Positions 21,912 to 32,955 of a stretch of DNA of 64,000 nt are shown one piece after another (positions within the stretch are counted from its first letter, which is position 1; each line of letters opens with the position of its first letter). Location of the stretch: the NCBI RefSeq assembly GCF_000005505.3, contig NC_016134.3, positions 26,053,584 to 26,117,583 of the forward strand. The letters run 5' to 3'. The notes beneath the pieces are model-generated. The model was not told the DNA's origin. It made no database searches and worked only from the letters and a program-made list of their open reading frames with translations. Origin of the DNA: Brachypodium distachyon (lineage: Eukaryota; Streptophyta; Magnoliopsida; Poales; Poaceae). The position numbers were made by a program, and so were the translations under genes.

Positions 21912-24900
21912 TGTAACAACCCGAGAGCAACCTTTTTCCTTTTAAGCCCTTTTAGACTGTTTTGTAATTTAATTCTTGTCATCATGTTATCATGCTCATG
22001 TCATCATCAACATTTTGCAGTGTCATTAGCATCATGTCGCATGAAACTACTTTCGTTTGCATAAAAGCTGTCGTTCCATGTGCTGGCCTTTTTGTGTGTT
22101 CGCGAAAGGCTAAAATTATTTTTGTGGAAAACCTAATTTGGTTTGACAAAATAAATCCGGGTTTAATTAAACCTAGCCTCTTGCCTCTTACCTTATTTGC
22201 GAAAATCTAAAATTGCAAAATCCGTATTTGGTTTCAGGCTTTTGTTGGTCCAAAAGCCCACTTAGCAAACCCTAACCCTAGCCTATTAATCCCCTTCCTT
22301 TTCTCTTTTCCTTTCTTCTTCTTTTTCCTCCTGCCGCCGCCACAGTCTCCTTCCTCCACCTGATCCCCTTCTTCCTCCTCATCCCGCGAGCTCCCCTCCA
22401 TGGCTGAGTCTCCCCTTGCTCTCTCCCCCTCAAGCTCCCCGCGGCCCCCTTCCCCGAGCTCCTCTGCGCCGCGCCGCTCTCCCTCTCCCGTGGCCGCCTG
22501 CCCTCTGCACCCGCGCCGCCTCCACCTCGCCCGCCCGCGTCTACTGCTCCCTTACTCCTCGCCGGCGCTTGTCCTCCGCCCCATGCCGCCGAGCTCCCTC
22601 GCAGCGCTGCTCCGCCTCGCCGCGCGCCCTCCTCTCCCCGGCCGCGCGCGCGCACCTTCTGGGTCCTCCTCGCCTGGCCGCTGGCCGCTCCGCCCTCTGC
22701 TCCCGTCGGCCGCGCCCGCCTAGTGTCCCGATGCCGCCTCCTCCGCACACGTCGACCGCTTCGCCTTCCTAGGTATAACGTGCGACCGTTCCGTGAAGCC
22801 ACCGTTCTTTGGCGTAGACCCGTAGGTGGTGAATATATGTAATGCGTGTATTGTATGAGATGCCCGTGTTTGTATCGATAGCCCTAGCTGCAGGTACGTC
22901 GTTGCCACCGGCGTGTGCAACCCCGACCGAGTTGTTTGTTTGGTGTGTCGTTCTTGTTTTAAAGCAGGCATCGCACCTATTCATGTCATTGTCATGCATG
23001 CTAATACAACTATCACATTGTTGTGTGTAGTTAATCAATTAAACTCTATTCCTTGCATATGGAGTTGTTTAGATGCTATGCGTAGATGTTTCAGACTCCA
23101 TTTAACTTGGTAAATTGTAAATCGGATTTACTATCGGAATACTTAATATGTCATGCATCATCCCTATGTCACGCATCATCCCTTGATTGCGCATATTAAT
23201 TACCATGTGTATCGTGTATGCTTATACTTTATTTTTATGTCGTGTATTTGCTTCTTCCTCGCTAGTCTTTGATTCCTACGACGATGACTACGCTTGTGTT
23301 CTTCTTCCAGGATTCTTGCTCAATTCCGGACAATTGAGTACTCCAGGCAAGCAGCCCTTCCTTGACCATGTTGATTATAATTATTGCCTCTCCCTCAATC
23401 TTGCAATAAGTTACGATCTCAGTCTTATCACAATACCTCTAGGATTGCATAGCTTTTTAGTCAGCTCTACTCAAATGCCTTTGTCTTGTCACTTGTCCTA
23501 TTACCATGTCACATGTTTGTTGTTGCCCTACATCTTGGTCATTAGATGTCATTCTTAGTTGCGAGTCTAGTGTCCTTACTTTGGGGTTCCACAATTGCTA
23601 CATCCACATGCTACTTTATGTTAATTGCAACTATTTAACTGTGATATGATATTAAACTATAACAAGGCAACGATGGGAGGCCGTGCTCTAACGCATTGAT
23701 GTTTTGTTCCATTGGCGCCAACCTAAGGACTGAGTTCTCGTTTTTGCCGATCCAAAAAACTTCACGCTAACCGCTCGTGGGAGAATATATGAGCTCCTCC
23801 TCGGCTTAGTACTCGTTTCATAGCTCTTCCAGGGGCCACATAGTTCGGGCGTTCCATTTGGCATTTGCATTGCATGCACACAGAGATTCGTGAAGACTTG
23901 TTGGTGACATTGCATTCATATAGGATTGCGGCACTAGTCTGGAGTGGTCATTCTGCGGACACTGAACCACTACCAGCTGTCCTCGCAACTCTTGAGTCCG
24001 TACGACGCTTCGGCCGGGCTCTCGTTTCGGATTAGACTCAGTTGGGTTGGCCTCCTGGATTAGTTGTGAGGCTTGGAAATGTCGTGTCGCCCAATCCTGC
24101 CGACACACGTCTTTGTGTGTTCCTACTCGAGTGGCAATAAGGGTTGGACGAACGTGTACGGGTAAATTGGCACACCCTGCAGGGATAAATCTTTCGGAAA
24201 GCCGTGTCCGCGGTTATGGACAACTTGGTTGGTCATTACTTGATCATAGAGAACTCAATCAATTTAATTAACTTAATCTCTTAAACTTGAGTAATAATTA
24301 CCCTTTAATCATGGATATGCTTAAAACTGCTTAAGTGTGAGTTTCCTTTGGATTGCTTCCTCACAGGGTGTTAAGGGGGTGATATGAGGATTGTGTTGTT
24401 TGGTGTTTAGTAAATAGGTTAATCACCTTACACCTTAGTAGACGCTTCTCTTCCTCTCATTAGACGTTGTTATTAGAGTGTCCCTCCAGATATTGTTGCT
24501 GCTGCATAACCGCACCATATTTATCCATCCTTTGAGACATGTTGCATACTAGCATAGATCTCCCCATAAGTCTTGCGAGTACTTTGTACTCAGTTGCTTT
24601 CCAACGTTGTTTTCTTCAGAGGTTCCAGCAGAGCAGGTGAGCCGCTAGCCTCTTCGTGGAGCACGACGTTGGATTCGATGTTTAGCCAGGAGATCCAGAT
24701 CAGGGTTCTGAGACTCGTGGCGGGTTTCCTTCCAGCTTCCAGCCTCTTCAGGCCATGCTGTAATCTTGTCCGTACTCGGGCATAATTCGACTTCCGCTGA
24801 TGTAATGATGTAATGTTGGGACATGTGTCCTCTCTTTGTAATATTTGTTATTCTGCTCCTTGTATGAGCTTTGTAACTACTCTCTTCTGTAGAGTTTTGG

Positions 24901-25052
24901 TAATGATATTCATGTTGCAAAACCCTGCGATGAGCACATTAATTCATGTATGTATTGAAGTGTTTATCGTAGGTTAAAAACCTGAGGCTTGAATTATGCA
25001 AAGGTTAGCAATTTGGGGCTAAATTGCATAACTCCGGTCCCGGGGTCTTACA
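21912..25052. mobile_element. Solo LTR (3141 bp) of a gypsy-type element inserted in Sirevirus gag
   Basis: Begins TGTAACAACCCGAGAG and ends CGGGGTCTTACA, giving TG...CA ends inside a TGTAA/TTACA short inverted repeat. A perfect 5-bp target duplication ATGCC lies at 21907-21911 and 25053-25057. No gag, pol, PBS or PPT is found inside, so a single LTR left by intra-element recombination is the best reading. A GC-rich open stretch at about 22280-22800 is low-complexity and not a supported gene. A long non-autonomous element with unrecognised short LTRs is the alternative. Confidence 0.82.
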
Positions 25053-26800
25053 ATGCCGCAGTGATTAGGCAAAGAACGTACTACTATAGCTTGACTCCAA
25101 GTCAAGTAATGGGAGAGTTTGTGGCTATGGATATTCTCAAGAAGACCTCCGAGGACAACCTCATTCGCGCCAAGTTTCTCTCACAAAGCTCAAATCTCGC
25201 ATTGAAGGCCAACGTGACTTCCACCGCAACTCCAAGTGAAGCACCCCAACAAGAAGAAGTTGAGGTCACGGAAGAAAATTGCAACATGGCTCTTGCGGCT
25301 CAAGCTTTTTGGAAGAACAAGAAGTTTGTCAAGTCCAACTCCTTCAACCCCAACAACTACTACAACAAGGGAGCTTCAAGCTCCAAGCCCAAAGTTCAAA
25401 AATCTCGTAAATGTTATAATTGTGGTAATAATGATCATTTCGTTGCAGATTGTATCTATGAGAGGAGGGAGGAGAATGGTGGTCGTCTCATCCTTAAAGG
25501 GAAGACCAAGCCCTCCTTCAACAAGAAGCCAACGAAGAAGAGGCAACCAAGAATGCTTCTTGTTCAAGAAGAATATACTTCGGGTGACGAAGATGATGAT
25601 GAGGAAGAGACCACGGAGAGGGCGAACATTGCCAGTGCTCCTTCACTTCCATCTCTCTTCGACTCTCACAATGAGAACAAGAACAAATCACTCAAGTGCC
25701 TCATGGCCAAGACCTCTTCGGTAATCCCTCCTCCCACCAAGCATGTCATTCCTAAGAGTTTATCTTTATTTGATTGTGTGGAGGAGAGTAGTGTTGTTAA
25801 GCACAACATGAATAAGTTCGAGATCTTCATGGCAAGCTTGGAAGGTGAGACCAAAATGAGGTTTGAGGACCTCTTGGAAAAACTAGGTGAAGCTCAAGCT
25901 AATATTGAAGAACATGATGAGCTCATGGATGAAAAGGTAAGACTTGAGTGCGTTGCCGCTCATGAGATTGCGGAGCTTAATGAAGCTCTTGAGGAAGAAC
26001 AAGCAAATAGGGAAGCAATTGAGGAGTCACTTTCTAAGGAACTTGCTAAAGTTAAAGATTCCTATGATAATGCTATTTCCCTTGCTAATGAGTACTTGGG
26101 TAGGATAAGTGAAGTTGAGAATGGTCATAGGAACATCCTTGAGGATTTTTGACAAACTTGGAAAGGATCACAAGTTATTGACAAGTGAGTACAAGTCTCT
26201 CAAAGAGTCTTGTGATCATCTTCTATATTCTCTTGTTAAGGATCACAAGGATCACAAGTTAATTTCTAATGATAAAGATGCTTCAACTAACCCTTGTTGT
26301 AAGCATACATCTATGATTGAGGAGAATGCTAGGTTGAAGGCTCAACTTGAAAAGGGCCTAGCCACTTGCTTTCAAGGCGAGAAGAACCTTCAGGATCTTT
26401 TGAATGATCATAGAAAACCTTTTGGATTGGAGGGAATTGGGTACAACCCTAATGAGAAGAGTAGCAACAAAAAAAGGCCAAGGCACCTCCCCACACTACT
26501 GTTTATTTTGTGAAAGAAGGGGAGGCGGCCAAGGAGAAGCCAAAGAACAAGAAAGGTGGCAAGGCCACCTATGATAATAGTGCCGGGGATTTCAATCCCT
26601 CATATGTTCTTTGTCGTACTAATGATGGGCATGTTTATGCCAAATTTGTTGTTTCTCCTTATGAATATGTTCATTGGTCTATTTGGGTTCCTAAGACCCT
26701 TGTTGCTAACGCTAAAGGACCCATTCAAAGATGGTACCTAAAACCAAAGCTTAAACTTGTAGGAGGTTGCTTCCGATGGATCTTCATGGATAGTGGATAG
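25053..26800 (+). pseudogene. Sirevirus gag, C-terminal part with CCHC zinc knuckle
   Basis: Resumes directly after the solo LTR with LTPSQVMGEFVAMDILK. The zinc knuckle KCYNCGNNDHFVADC (C-x2-C-x4-H-x4-C) lies near 25410-25455, followed by acidic and lysine-rich parts and a long coiled coil (25850-26150). A TGA at 26150-26152 ends the frame. Two more overlapping open segments (26109-26513, 26510-26800) continue in shifted frames to the protease. The long C-terminal coiled coil is usual for Sirevirus gag. Confidence 0.8.
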
Positions 26801-28175
26801 TGGATGCACTAATCATATGACCGGGAGCAAAGAATTGCTTGTGGACGCCAAAATGAGTACATCAAGGTCCAAGCAAGTTACATTTGGAGATTCTTCACAA
26901 TCAACGATATTGGAACTAGGCAAGGTTGTCATCTCTCCGGATACATCCATTGAGAATGTCATGCTTGTTGAGTCCCTTTCATACAATTTACTTTCGGTAC
27001 TTCAACTTGCACATATGGAATTTTATTCTTTCTTTGGCACAACTAGTGTGACCCTTTTGTGGAGCAAGACTCTTAAAGTAGCCTTTGTTGGATATGTGGA
27101 AAATGGTCTCTATGTGGTAGATTTCGGTAAGAAACCCACTAGAGAAGAAACATGTCTAATGGCTAAAGTTGATGTGGGTTGTCCATGGCATCGCCGTCTA
27201 GCCCATGTCAATATGAGATCTCTGCAAAGTCTCCTCAAAGGTGAGCATGTGATAGGACTAACCAATGTTTTTTTTAATAAAGACCGTATATGTAGTGCTT
27301 GTATTGAAGAAAAGTTACATGAGAAGGCACATCACCACAAGACAATTATCACTTCAACGAGGCCCTTGGAGCTCCTTCATATGGATCTCTTCAGTCCTCC
27401 TACATATGATAGTCTTGGTGGTAAGAAATATTGTTTGGTTATTGTTGATGACTATTTTAGGTACACTTGGGTATATTTCTTCAAGCACAAGAGTGAGACC
27501 CAACAAACCGTCATCGACTTTGCCAATGAAGCCCAACGCCAATACAATGCAAAGATTATGGCCATTAGGAGTGATAATGGCTCCGAGTTCAAGAATTACA
27601 CCTTGATTGAGTTTTTGAGTGATGAGGGTATCAAAAGACAATATTCCGCTGCGTATACCCCTCAACAAAATGGTGTAGCGGAGAGGAAGAATAGAACTCT
27701 CATGGATGCGGCAAGGACAATGTTGGTGGAGTTCAAGTCTCCATACAACTTTTGGGCCGAAGCTATCAACACCGCATTCCATGCTACAAATCATCTCTAT
27801 CTTCGCAAGATATTGAACAAGACACCTTATGAAATTCTCACGGGATGCAAGCCCAACCTCAAGTACTTTCGGGTATTCGGTTGTAAGTGTTTCGTGCTTA
27901 AAAAAGATGTTCATTTATCTAAATTTGAGCCTAGAACTTTTGAGTGCATATTTGTTGGCTACGCATCAAACTCCCACACTTCTAGAGTCTACAACAAATT
28001 CACCGGATGTGTTGAAAAATCTTGTAATGTGGAGTTTGATGAGAATAATGGCTCCCATGTGGGGCAAGTTGATGTTGTGGATGTAGATGATGAAATTCCT
28101 CCTCAAGCCATACGAAGAATGGGCATAGGTCAAATTATGTCCGTTGAGGATCCCCGTATGGAAGAAGGAGAATGA
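26785..28175 (+). pseudogene. Sirevirus protease active site and integrase
   Basis: The protease active site appears twice because of a 7-bp duplication (ATAGTGG): one frame reads FMDSG then stops at about 26800, and the other continues MDSGCTNHMTGS. The integrase follows: a GAG-pre-integrase zinc region (CPWHRRLAHVNM, then ICSACIEEK) and the DDE core with Asp in VIVDDYFRYTW, Asp in IRSDNGSEF and Glu in GVAERKNRT. FRVFGCKCFV and a C-terminal domain end at a TGA at 28173-28175. The integrase segment alone is open over 460 codons, the best-preserved part of the element, but it is detached from gag by the protease frameshift. Confidence 0.88.
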
Positions 28176-28190
28176 CAAAGCTCTACTTAA

Positions 28191-29460
28191 GTGGAGCCCT
28201 CATCTCCACAAGATCCACTAGCTAGCCAAGAACAAGAACAAGTCCCTCTTGTCGATGAACAAGTTGATCAAGGACAAGTTCAAGCAAATGTTGATGTTGG
28301 TGATTCTTCACCAAATGATGTCCAAGATCAAAATCTTCAAGATGTTCAAGCTTCCATTGAGCCTCAATATTTATCTCAAGAAGCTATGGAACATCGGACA
28401 ATGAAGATTGCCTCACGACTTCAACGTCAAGAACATACCTTGGACAATGTCCTAGGAAGTGTGAGGAAAGGGGTAACTACTCGTAGACAATTAGCTAACT
28501 TTTGTGAACATCATGCTTTTCTCTCTTGTGTTGAGCCCCAAAAGGTGCAAGAAGCACTCGAGGATCTGGATTGGCTTAATGCCATGCATTAAGAGTTGAA
28601 TAACATCGAGCGCAATAGAGTATGGTCATTGGTGGAAAGACCAAAAGATTGCAAGAATGTCATTGGCACTAAATGGATTTTCAAGAACAAGCAAGATGCA
28701 CTTGGACAAGTGACAAGGAACAAGGCAAGATTGGTGGCTCAAGGTTTCTCCCAAGTCAAGAGTATTGACTACGGTGAAACTTTCGCTCCCGTTGCTCGCC
28801 TTGAATCTATTCGTATCTTGCTTGCATATGCATCGCATCATAACATTACTTTGCAACAAATGGATGTGAAAAGTGCATTTCTAAATGGTCCACTAAATAA
28901 GTTGGTATATGTCAAACAACCACCGGGGTTTGAGGACCTTCAATTTCCTAACCACGTGTACAAACTTGATAAAGCCCTTTTATGGCCTCAAACAAGCACA
29001 TCGAGCTTGGTATGAGCACCTAAAGGAGCTACTAGTGGATCGTGGTTTTGAAATTGGGGTTATTGACCCCACTCTTTTTACTCAGATGGTTGGTGGTGAT
29101 TTGTTTATATGCCAATTACATGTTGATGACATCATATTTGGTTCTACTAATGGTGTGTTCAATGATCAATTTGCTAAGCTAATGACTGAAAAGTTTGAGA
29201 TGTTTATGATGGGTAAATTAGAGTTCTTCCTTGGATTTGAAATCAAGCAATTGAGAGGAGGAATCTTTATTAATCAAGCCAAATACACTCAAAACATGCT
29301 AAAGAGATTCAAGATGCATGATGCCAAGAGTGCTAAGACCCCAATGCCTACATCAAGCTCTCTTGATCTCGATCCCAATGGTAAAGATGTGGATCAAAAG
29401 GTATATCGTTCAATGTTGGTTCTTTGCTTTACCTTTGTGCATCTAGACCGGATATTATGT
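28191..29460 (+). pseudogene. Sirevirus reverse transcriptase, broken
   Basis: 28191-28592 is the Gln/Asp-rich linker after integrase and ends at TAA (28590-28592). RT starts at 28596: IGTKWIFKNKQD, NKARLVAQGFSQ, IDYGETFAPVARLESIR, MDVKSAFLNGPL. A frameshift near 28980 moves to the frame at 28909-29463, which holds the catalytic box as HVDD (LHVDDIIFGST). The two catalytic Asp residues are kept but the preceding Tyr is His. FFLGFEIKQ and KRFKMHDAKSAKTPM follow before another frameshift at about 29430. Confidence 0.87.
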
Positions 29461-30109
29461 TAAGTGTGGGTATTTGTGCAAGATATCAATCCGCACCAAA
29501 AGAAAGCCACTTAGTGGCGGTCAAAAGAATCTTTAGATATTTGGTTCATACCCCAACCTTTGGTTTATCGTATCCTAAAGGATCAAGTTTCAAGCTCATG
29601 GGTTATTCGGATTTGGATTGGGCGGGAGACAAAGTGGATAGGAAGTCAACTTCCGGGACGTGCCAATTTCTTGGTAGATCTTTGGTGAGTTGGTCTTCTA
29701 AGAAGCAAAATTGTGTGTCTCTCTTCACGACGGAAGCCGAGTATATAACCGCCGCAAATTGTTGTGCACAATTTTATGGATGAGGCAAACACTGTTGGAC
29801 TATGGAATCCCTTGTGAAAGTGTGACTCTTTTATGTGACAACGAGAGTGCAATCAAGATAGCCCACAACCCCGTACAACATAGCAAGACAAAGCATATTG
29901 AGATTCGTCATCATTTCATTCGAGAGCACGTGGCCCGTGGTGATATTGATCTCTCTTATGTTGCCACCGGTATGCAACTAGCGGATATTTTCACAAAGCC
30001 ACTTGATGAAGCAAGATTTCGGGAGTTAAGGCATGAGCTAAATATCCTAGATTCTAGTGTGTGTGGTTTGATAAACTTGCACCCGTACGCACGGTTAACA
30101 TTTATCTAG
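29424..30109 (+). pseudogene. Sirevirus RNase H, broken
   Basis: The segment at 29424-29783 has SRPDIMLSVGICARYQ, YSDLDWAGDKVDRKSTSG and TTEAEYITAA with the catalytic Asp and Glu. It stops at 29781-29783 after a frameshift. The frame at 29711-30109 continues with LLCDNESAIKIAHNPVQHSK, KHIEIRHHFIRE and ADIFTKPLDEARF, the normal copia C-terminus. An alternative termination at 30107-30109 closes pol. Confidence 0.85.
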
Positions 30110-30792
30110 TTTGGATGTGCGCATGGATGTAGGGGGGTATTGCTCAATTCATGGGCAAATGCTACCTTTACTATGCTAACATTAATTTCATACATTGAGC
30201 TTCAATGTGAGTTTTGAGTCTTGAGCCCAAGAATCTATATTCGCGGTGTCAAGCTCATACATACTCAAATATGGTGGCCTAGGCCACCACCCTCATTTTT
30301 GTGAGGTTGGTGCTTTTCATTCATTGCAAATCTTGTAAGTCAATATATGACATTATATGCTTATATATGGAGAAGTACTCAATTCTTGGTAGATTGAGTA
30401 TATACATCCCTATTAATCACTTTGTGTGTGCTTTCCATCCCAAGCCTATTCTTATCTTACAACAATTCTTGTCTAGATCTCAAGTTCACTATTTTTCACC
30501 ATGTTGGGGCTCCTCTGTGTCGGTCGGAACCACCGGCTATTTTAGCCGGTACCTCCGGCGGGCGGTACTACCGCTTGTTTCAGCGGGACTACCGCCCATG
30601 GCAGTTTCGTATGGTATCTAAGGGGTGGGGCCGACCAAGTGGGGGTTTCTTCCCCACTCAGCCCGAGCCCAACCCCCTCCTCCATTGCCAGCCGACGGTG
30701 AAATCCTCTCCCAAGTTGAGGCTTGGATCTAGCGAACTACCGCTTAATCTCGCATCTCTTCCAAGGAATTGTTCTCCTTGATCTCCTCTACC
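30110..30792. other. Non-coding internal region of the Sirevirus after pol
   Basis: Contains GTAGGGGGGTATTG near 30130, a polypurine-like tract of the kind repeated in Sireviruses after pol. Around 30520-30600 is a cluster of CCGGCTATTTTAGCCGG-like and GCGGTACTACCGC-like palindromes resembling those in the LTR. No gene is supported. Confidence 0.55.
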
Positions 30793-32417
30793 ATGAAGTC
30801 CAGTAAGTTTTCCTTTTCCCCTTCTCTAGTGTTCTAATTTTGGAACCCTAGGTTTGTGGAGAGAGAAGATGAACTAGCTATTGGTAGAATTGGTGTTGGA
30901 TATACTTCAGTGCTTGAGTTGCATGAACATTGCTAGAAGTGTTGGTTTAGGTTCAGATTTGGGATTCAAACACAAACCCTAGCTGCTGCGTATCACCGGT
31001 ACTACCGTTTGTTTTAGCGGTACTACCGCTCGGCGGTACCACCGGCTAATTAGGTGGAGCCTCCGCCTGTTTCTGAACTGATATCAATACTACTACAATT
31101 TTCATGCTCCTCACTCCATTTTCCCTATTGAACTTGTGCTTATCTCTTGTCCCTCGCATCTGTTATCTTATTCACAGGAGGTGGAGCTAGTTCTAGCCAA
31201 GGTGATAAAGGCAAAGGCATTAAGCGAAGGCACTTAGCTATCAAGAAACCAACCAAAGCTCAGCGGGATCAGATCATTGAGCAAAATATTCTGGAACCAG
31301 CCCACAAGTCCCGCTCCAAGTCTACCGGCAAGCAACATATCCAGTCCATCAAGGAGTACTCCACTCATGAGTTCAAGGAAGCAAGGATTGTTAATCCGTA
31401 TCCTGAGGACATTGTTGAGGGTGAATTCATTCCAAATGGTTCTATACTGCATTTCAGAAGTAAATCTTTGATGAGCTCTATACCTCGGGTGATACCTTCA
31501 AGCTTGTCACTCAATGTGCCATCAACATCCGTCATATGCGTCGGAACAAGTATTTTGAGGAGGCTCTTGAACTGTGTGAGAAGTTTGGTCTCCTTGACAT
31601 CATAGAGTTCCAACAAGACCACAATTGGGCTGAGTTTGCCACCATCCTAGGCTATGAAGATCATGGAAATGAGATTGCTAGTGGTTTCCGAGTTCATGGG
31701 GTAGACTATCCTATGGATAAGAAAGAAATGAAGCCACTTTACATTAGAGGGAGAGCTGACCTTGGAAAGTCAAAAGACCTCTTACCTGTGTATGACATTA
31801 TGCATAGGATCTATAGAGAGACCATTGGAGTCAAAGGAGGAAACATTGATGCATTGCATGGTTTTCTTGGTGATCTTATGACTTGGACTCATAGGAAGAA
31901 GGATGCCAATGAGCGATTGGATGTCATGGACTATCTTTGGCATGAGATGAATGGACTTGTCAACTATCAACGGTCACTCACTTATGCACCATATGTCATG
32001 GCTTTGCTCATCAACAAGGCCAACATTCCTAAGGATACACCGTTGTCCAAGCACTTGTCCAAGAGGTTGATGATCAAGAAGCATAATAAATCAAGATTTG
32101 ATGAAGAAGAAGAAGAAGAAGAAGCAGTGGAGAGTGATGCGGATGATGAAGACTTTGAGATTGTCCCCCGCACTCGTTCTAGCAACCATAAAGAGAGTTG
32201 GATGAAGGCCATGAGCCGCAAAATGAAGCAAATCTTTTGCATCCAACAAGATTTTGAGAAGAAGATGTATGCTGCCCATGTTGAGTCAAAGGCGAATTGT
32301 CGTGTGCAAAAGGCCATTTGTCACAAATTGGACATCCCGTATCCTAGTGGTAGTGAGGAGATTGTTACTCCTTTCAAGAATTGGAAGTCCAAGCACACCT
32401 CTACATGGATTGAATAG
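30793..32417 (+). pseudogene. Extra (env-position) ORF of the Sirevirus, spliced, frameshifted
   Basis: A short first exon ATGAAGTCCA (30793-30802) is followed by GTAAGT. An acceptor (ATTCACAG) ends at 31177, and exon 2 starts at 31178 in frame (GGASSSQGDKGKGIKRR). The protein begins basic, then a frameshift near 31465 moves to a frame open to 32417 with FATILGYEDHGNEIASGF, MHRIYRETIGVKGGNID, DYLWHEMNGLVNY and SLTYAPYVMALLI, then a Glu/Asp-rich stretch and a basic C-terminal part. No signal peptide or obvious membrane anchor is seen, so env-like describes position only. Function is unknown. Further acidic codons after the stop (to 32541) suggest an original longer tail. Confidence 0.62.
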
Positions 32418-32601
32418 ATGGATCAATAGGAGAGCCCCTCCGAAGAACAAGAACAAGGAGAGGTAGAGGAAGAAGAAGAGGAAGACAATGGCACCAATGA
32501 TGATGATGATGATGAGTTTGACGATGATGAAGATGATGAGTGATCCCTTGTGTTGTGCTTGCTCCTTGGGACGTTCTTTCCTTTTTGGTATCTTTGATGC
32601 C

Positions 32602-32615
32602 AAAGGGGGAGAGAG
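32602..32615 (+). other. Sirevirus polypurine tract
   Basis: AAAGGGGGAGAGAG follows TTTGATGCC. This matches the polypurine signature placed before the 3' LTR in Sireviruses. About 135 bp lie between it and the LTR remnant. Confidence 0.75.
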
Positions 32616-32750
32616 TTAGTTAGGAGTAGGAGTAGAACAGGGATTTGCAAGGTTTTATCGCACTTTTTATTGCATGAGAACTAAGTTTGTGAACTTTTTG
32701 TGAGACATGTTAAACTTCATGCATGATTGTAATAACTAGCCACATTATGA

Positions 32751-32955
32751 CTTGCCCCCTTTACTACTTGTTTTACTTCATTGTCTATACTTTGCTTCGG
32801 CTAGTGCTTCGGCTATTGCTATTCATACTAGAGTTGCATTCCTTTTAGAGAATTTAGTGGACCCTAGGATTAAGTGTTTGTATCTGTCAAGAAAAGAAAA
32901 AGAAATTGTTAGTCGCCTATTCACCCCCCGTCTAGTCGACCATACCGATCTTTCA
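32751..32955 (+). repeat. 3' LTR remnant of the Sirevirus (205 bp)
   Basis: Starts CTTGCCCCCTTTACTAC and matches 20779-20985 of the 5' LTR to its end GATCTTTCA, with an extra GCTTCGGCTA-type repeat unit and several indels. The first approximately 1.1 kb of the LTR is missing, but the terminal TSD CTCAT is intact, so the deletion is internal and happened after insertion. Confidence 0.9.

Larger units (their letters stand above)
19660..32955 (+). mobile_element. Ty1/copia retrotransposon, Sirevirus (SIRE/Maximus) type, degenerate
   Basis: The 5' LTR starts TGAAAGGGCATTTCGATCCC. The PBS matches initiator tRNA-Met. Order is gag, protease, integrase, RT, RNase H, which defines copia. A long extra ORF lies after RNase H, and an AAAGGGGGAGAGAG polypurine tract precedes the 3' LTR remnant; both are Sirevirus traits. 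A perfect 5-bp target duplication CTCAT (19655-19659 and 32956-32960) proves both outer ends. The net element is about 10.2 kb after subtracting the 3141-bp solo LTR in gag. Multiple stops and frameshifts show it is inactive. Confidence 0.92.

Noticed and set aside
22278..22802. GC-rich 174-codon frame in the solo LTR
   Set aside because: Low-complexity Arg/Gly/Ala composition, open in several frames; explained by GC content.
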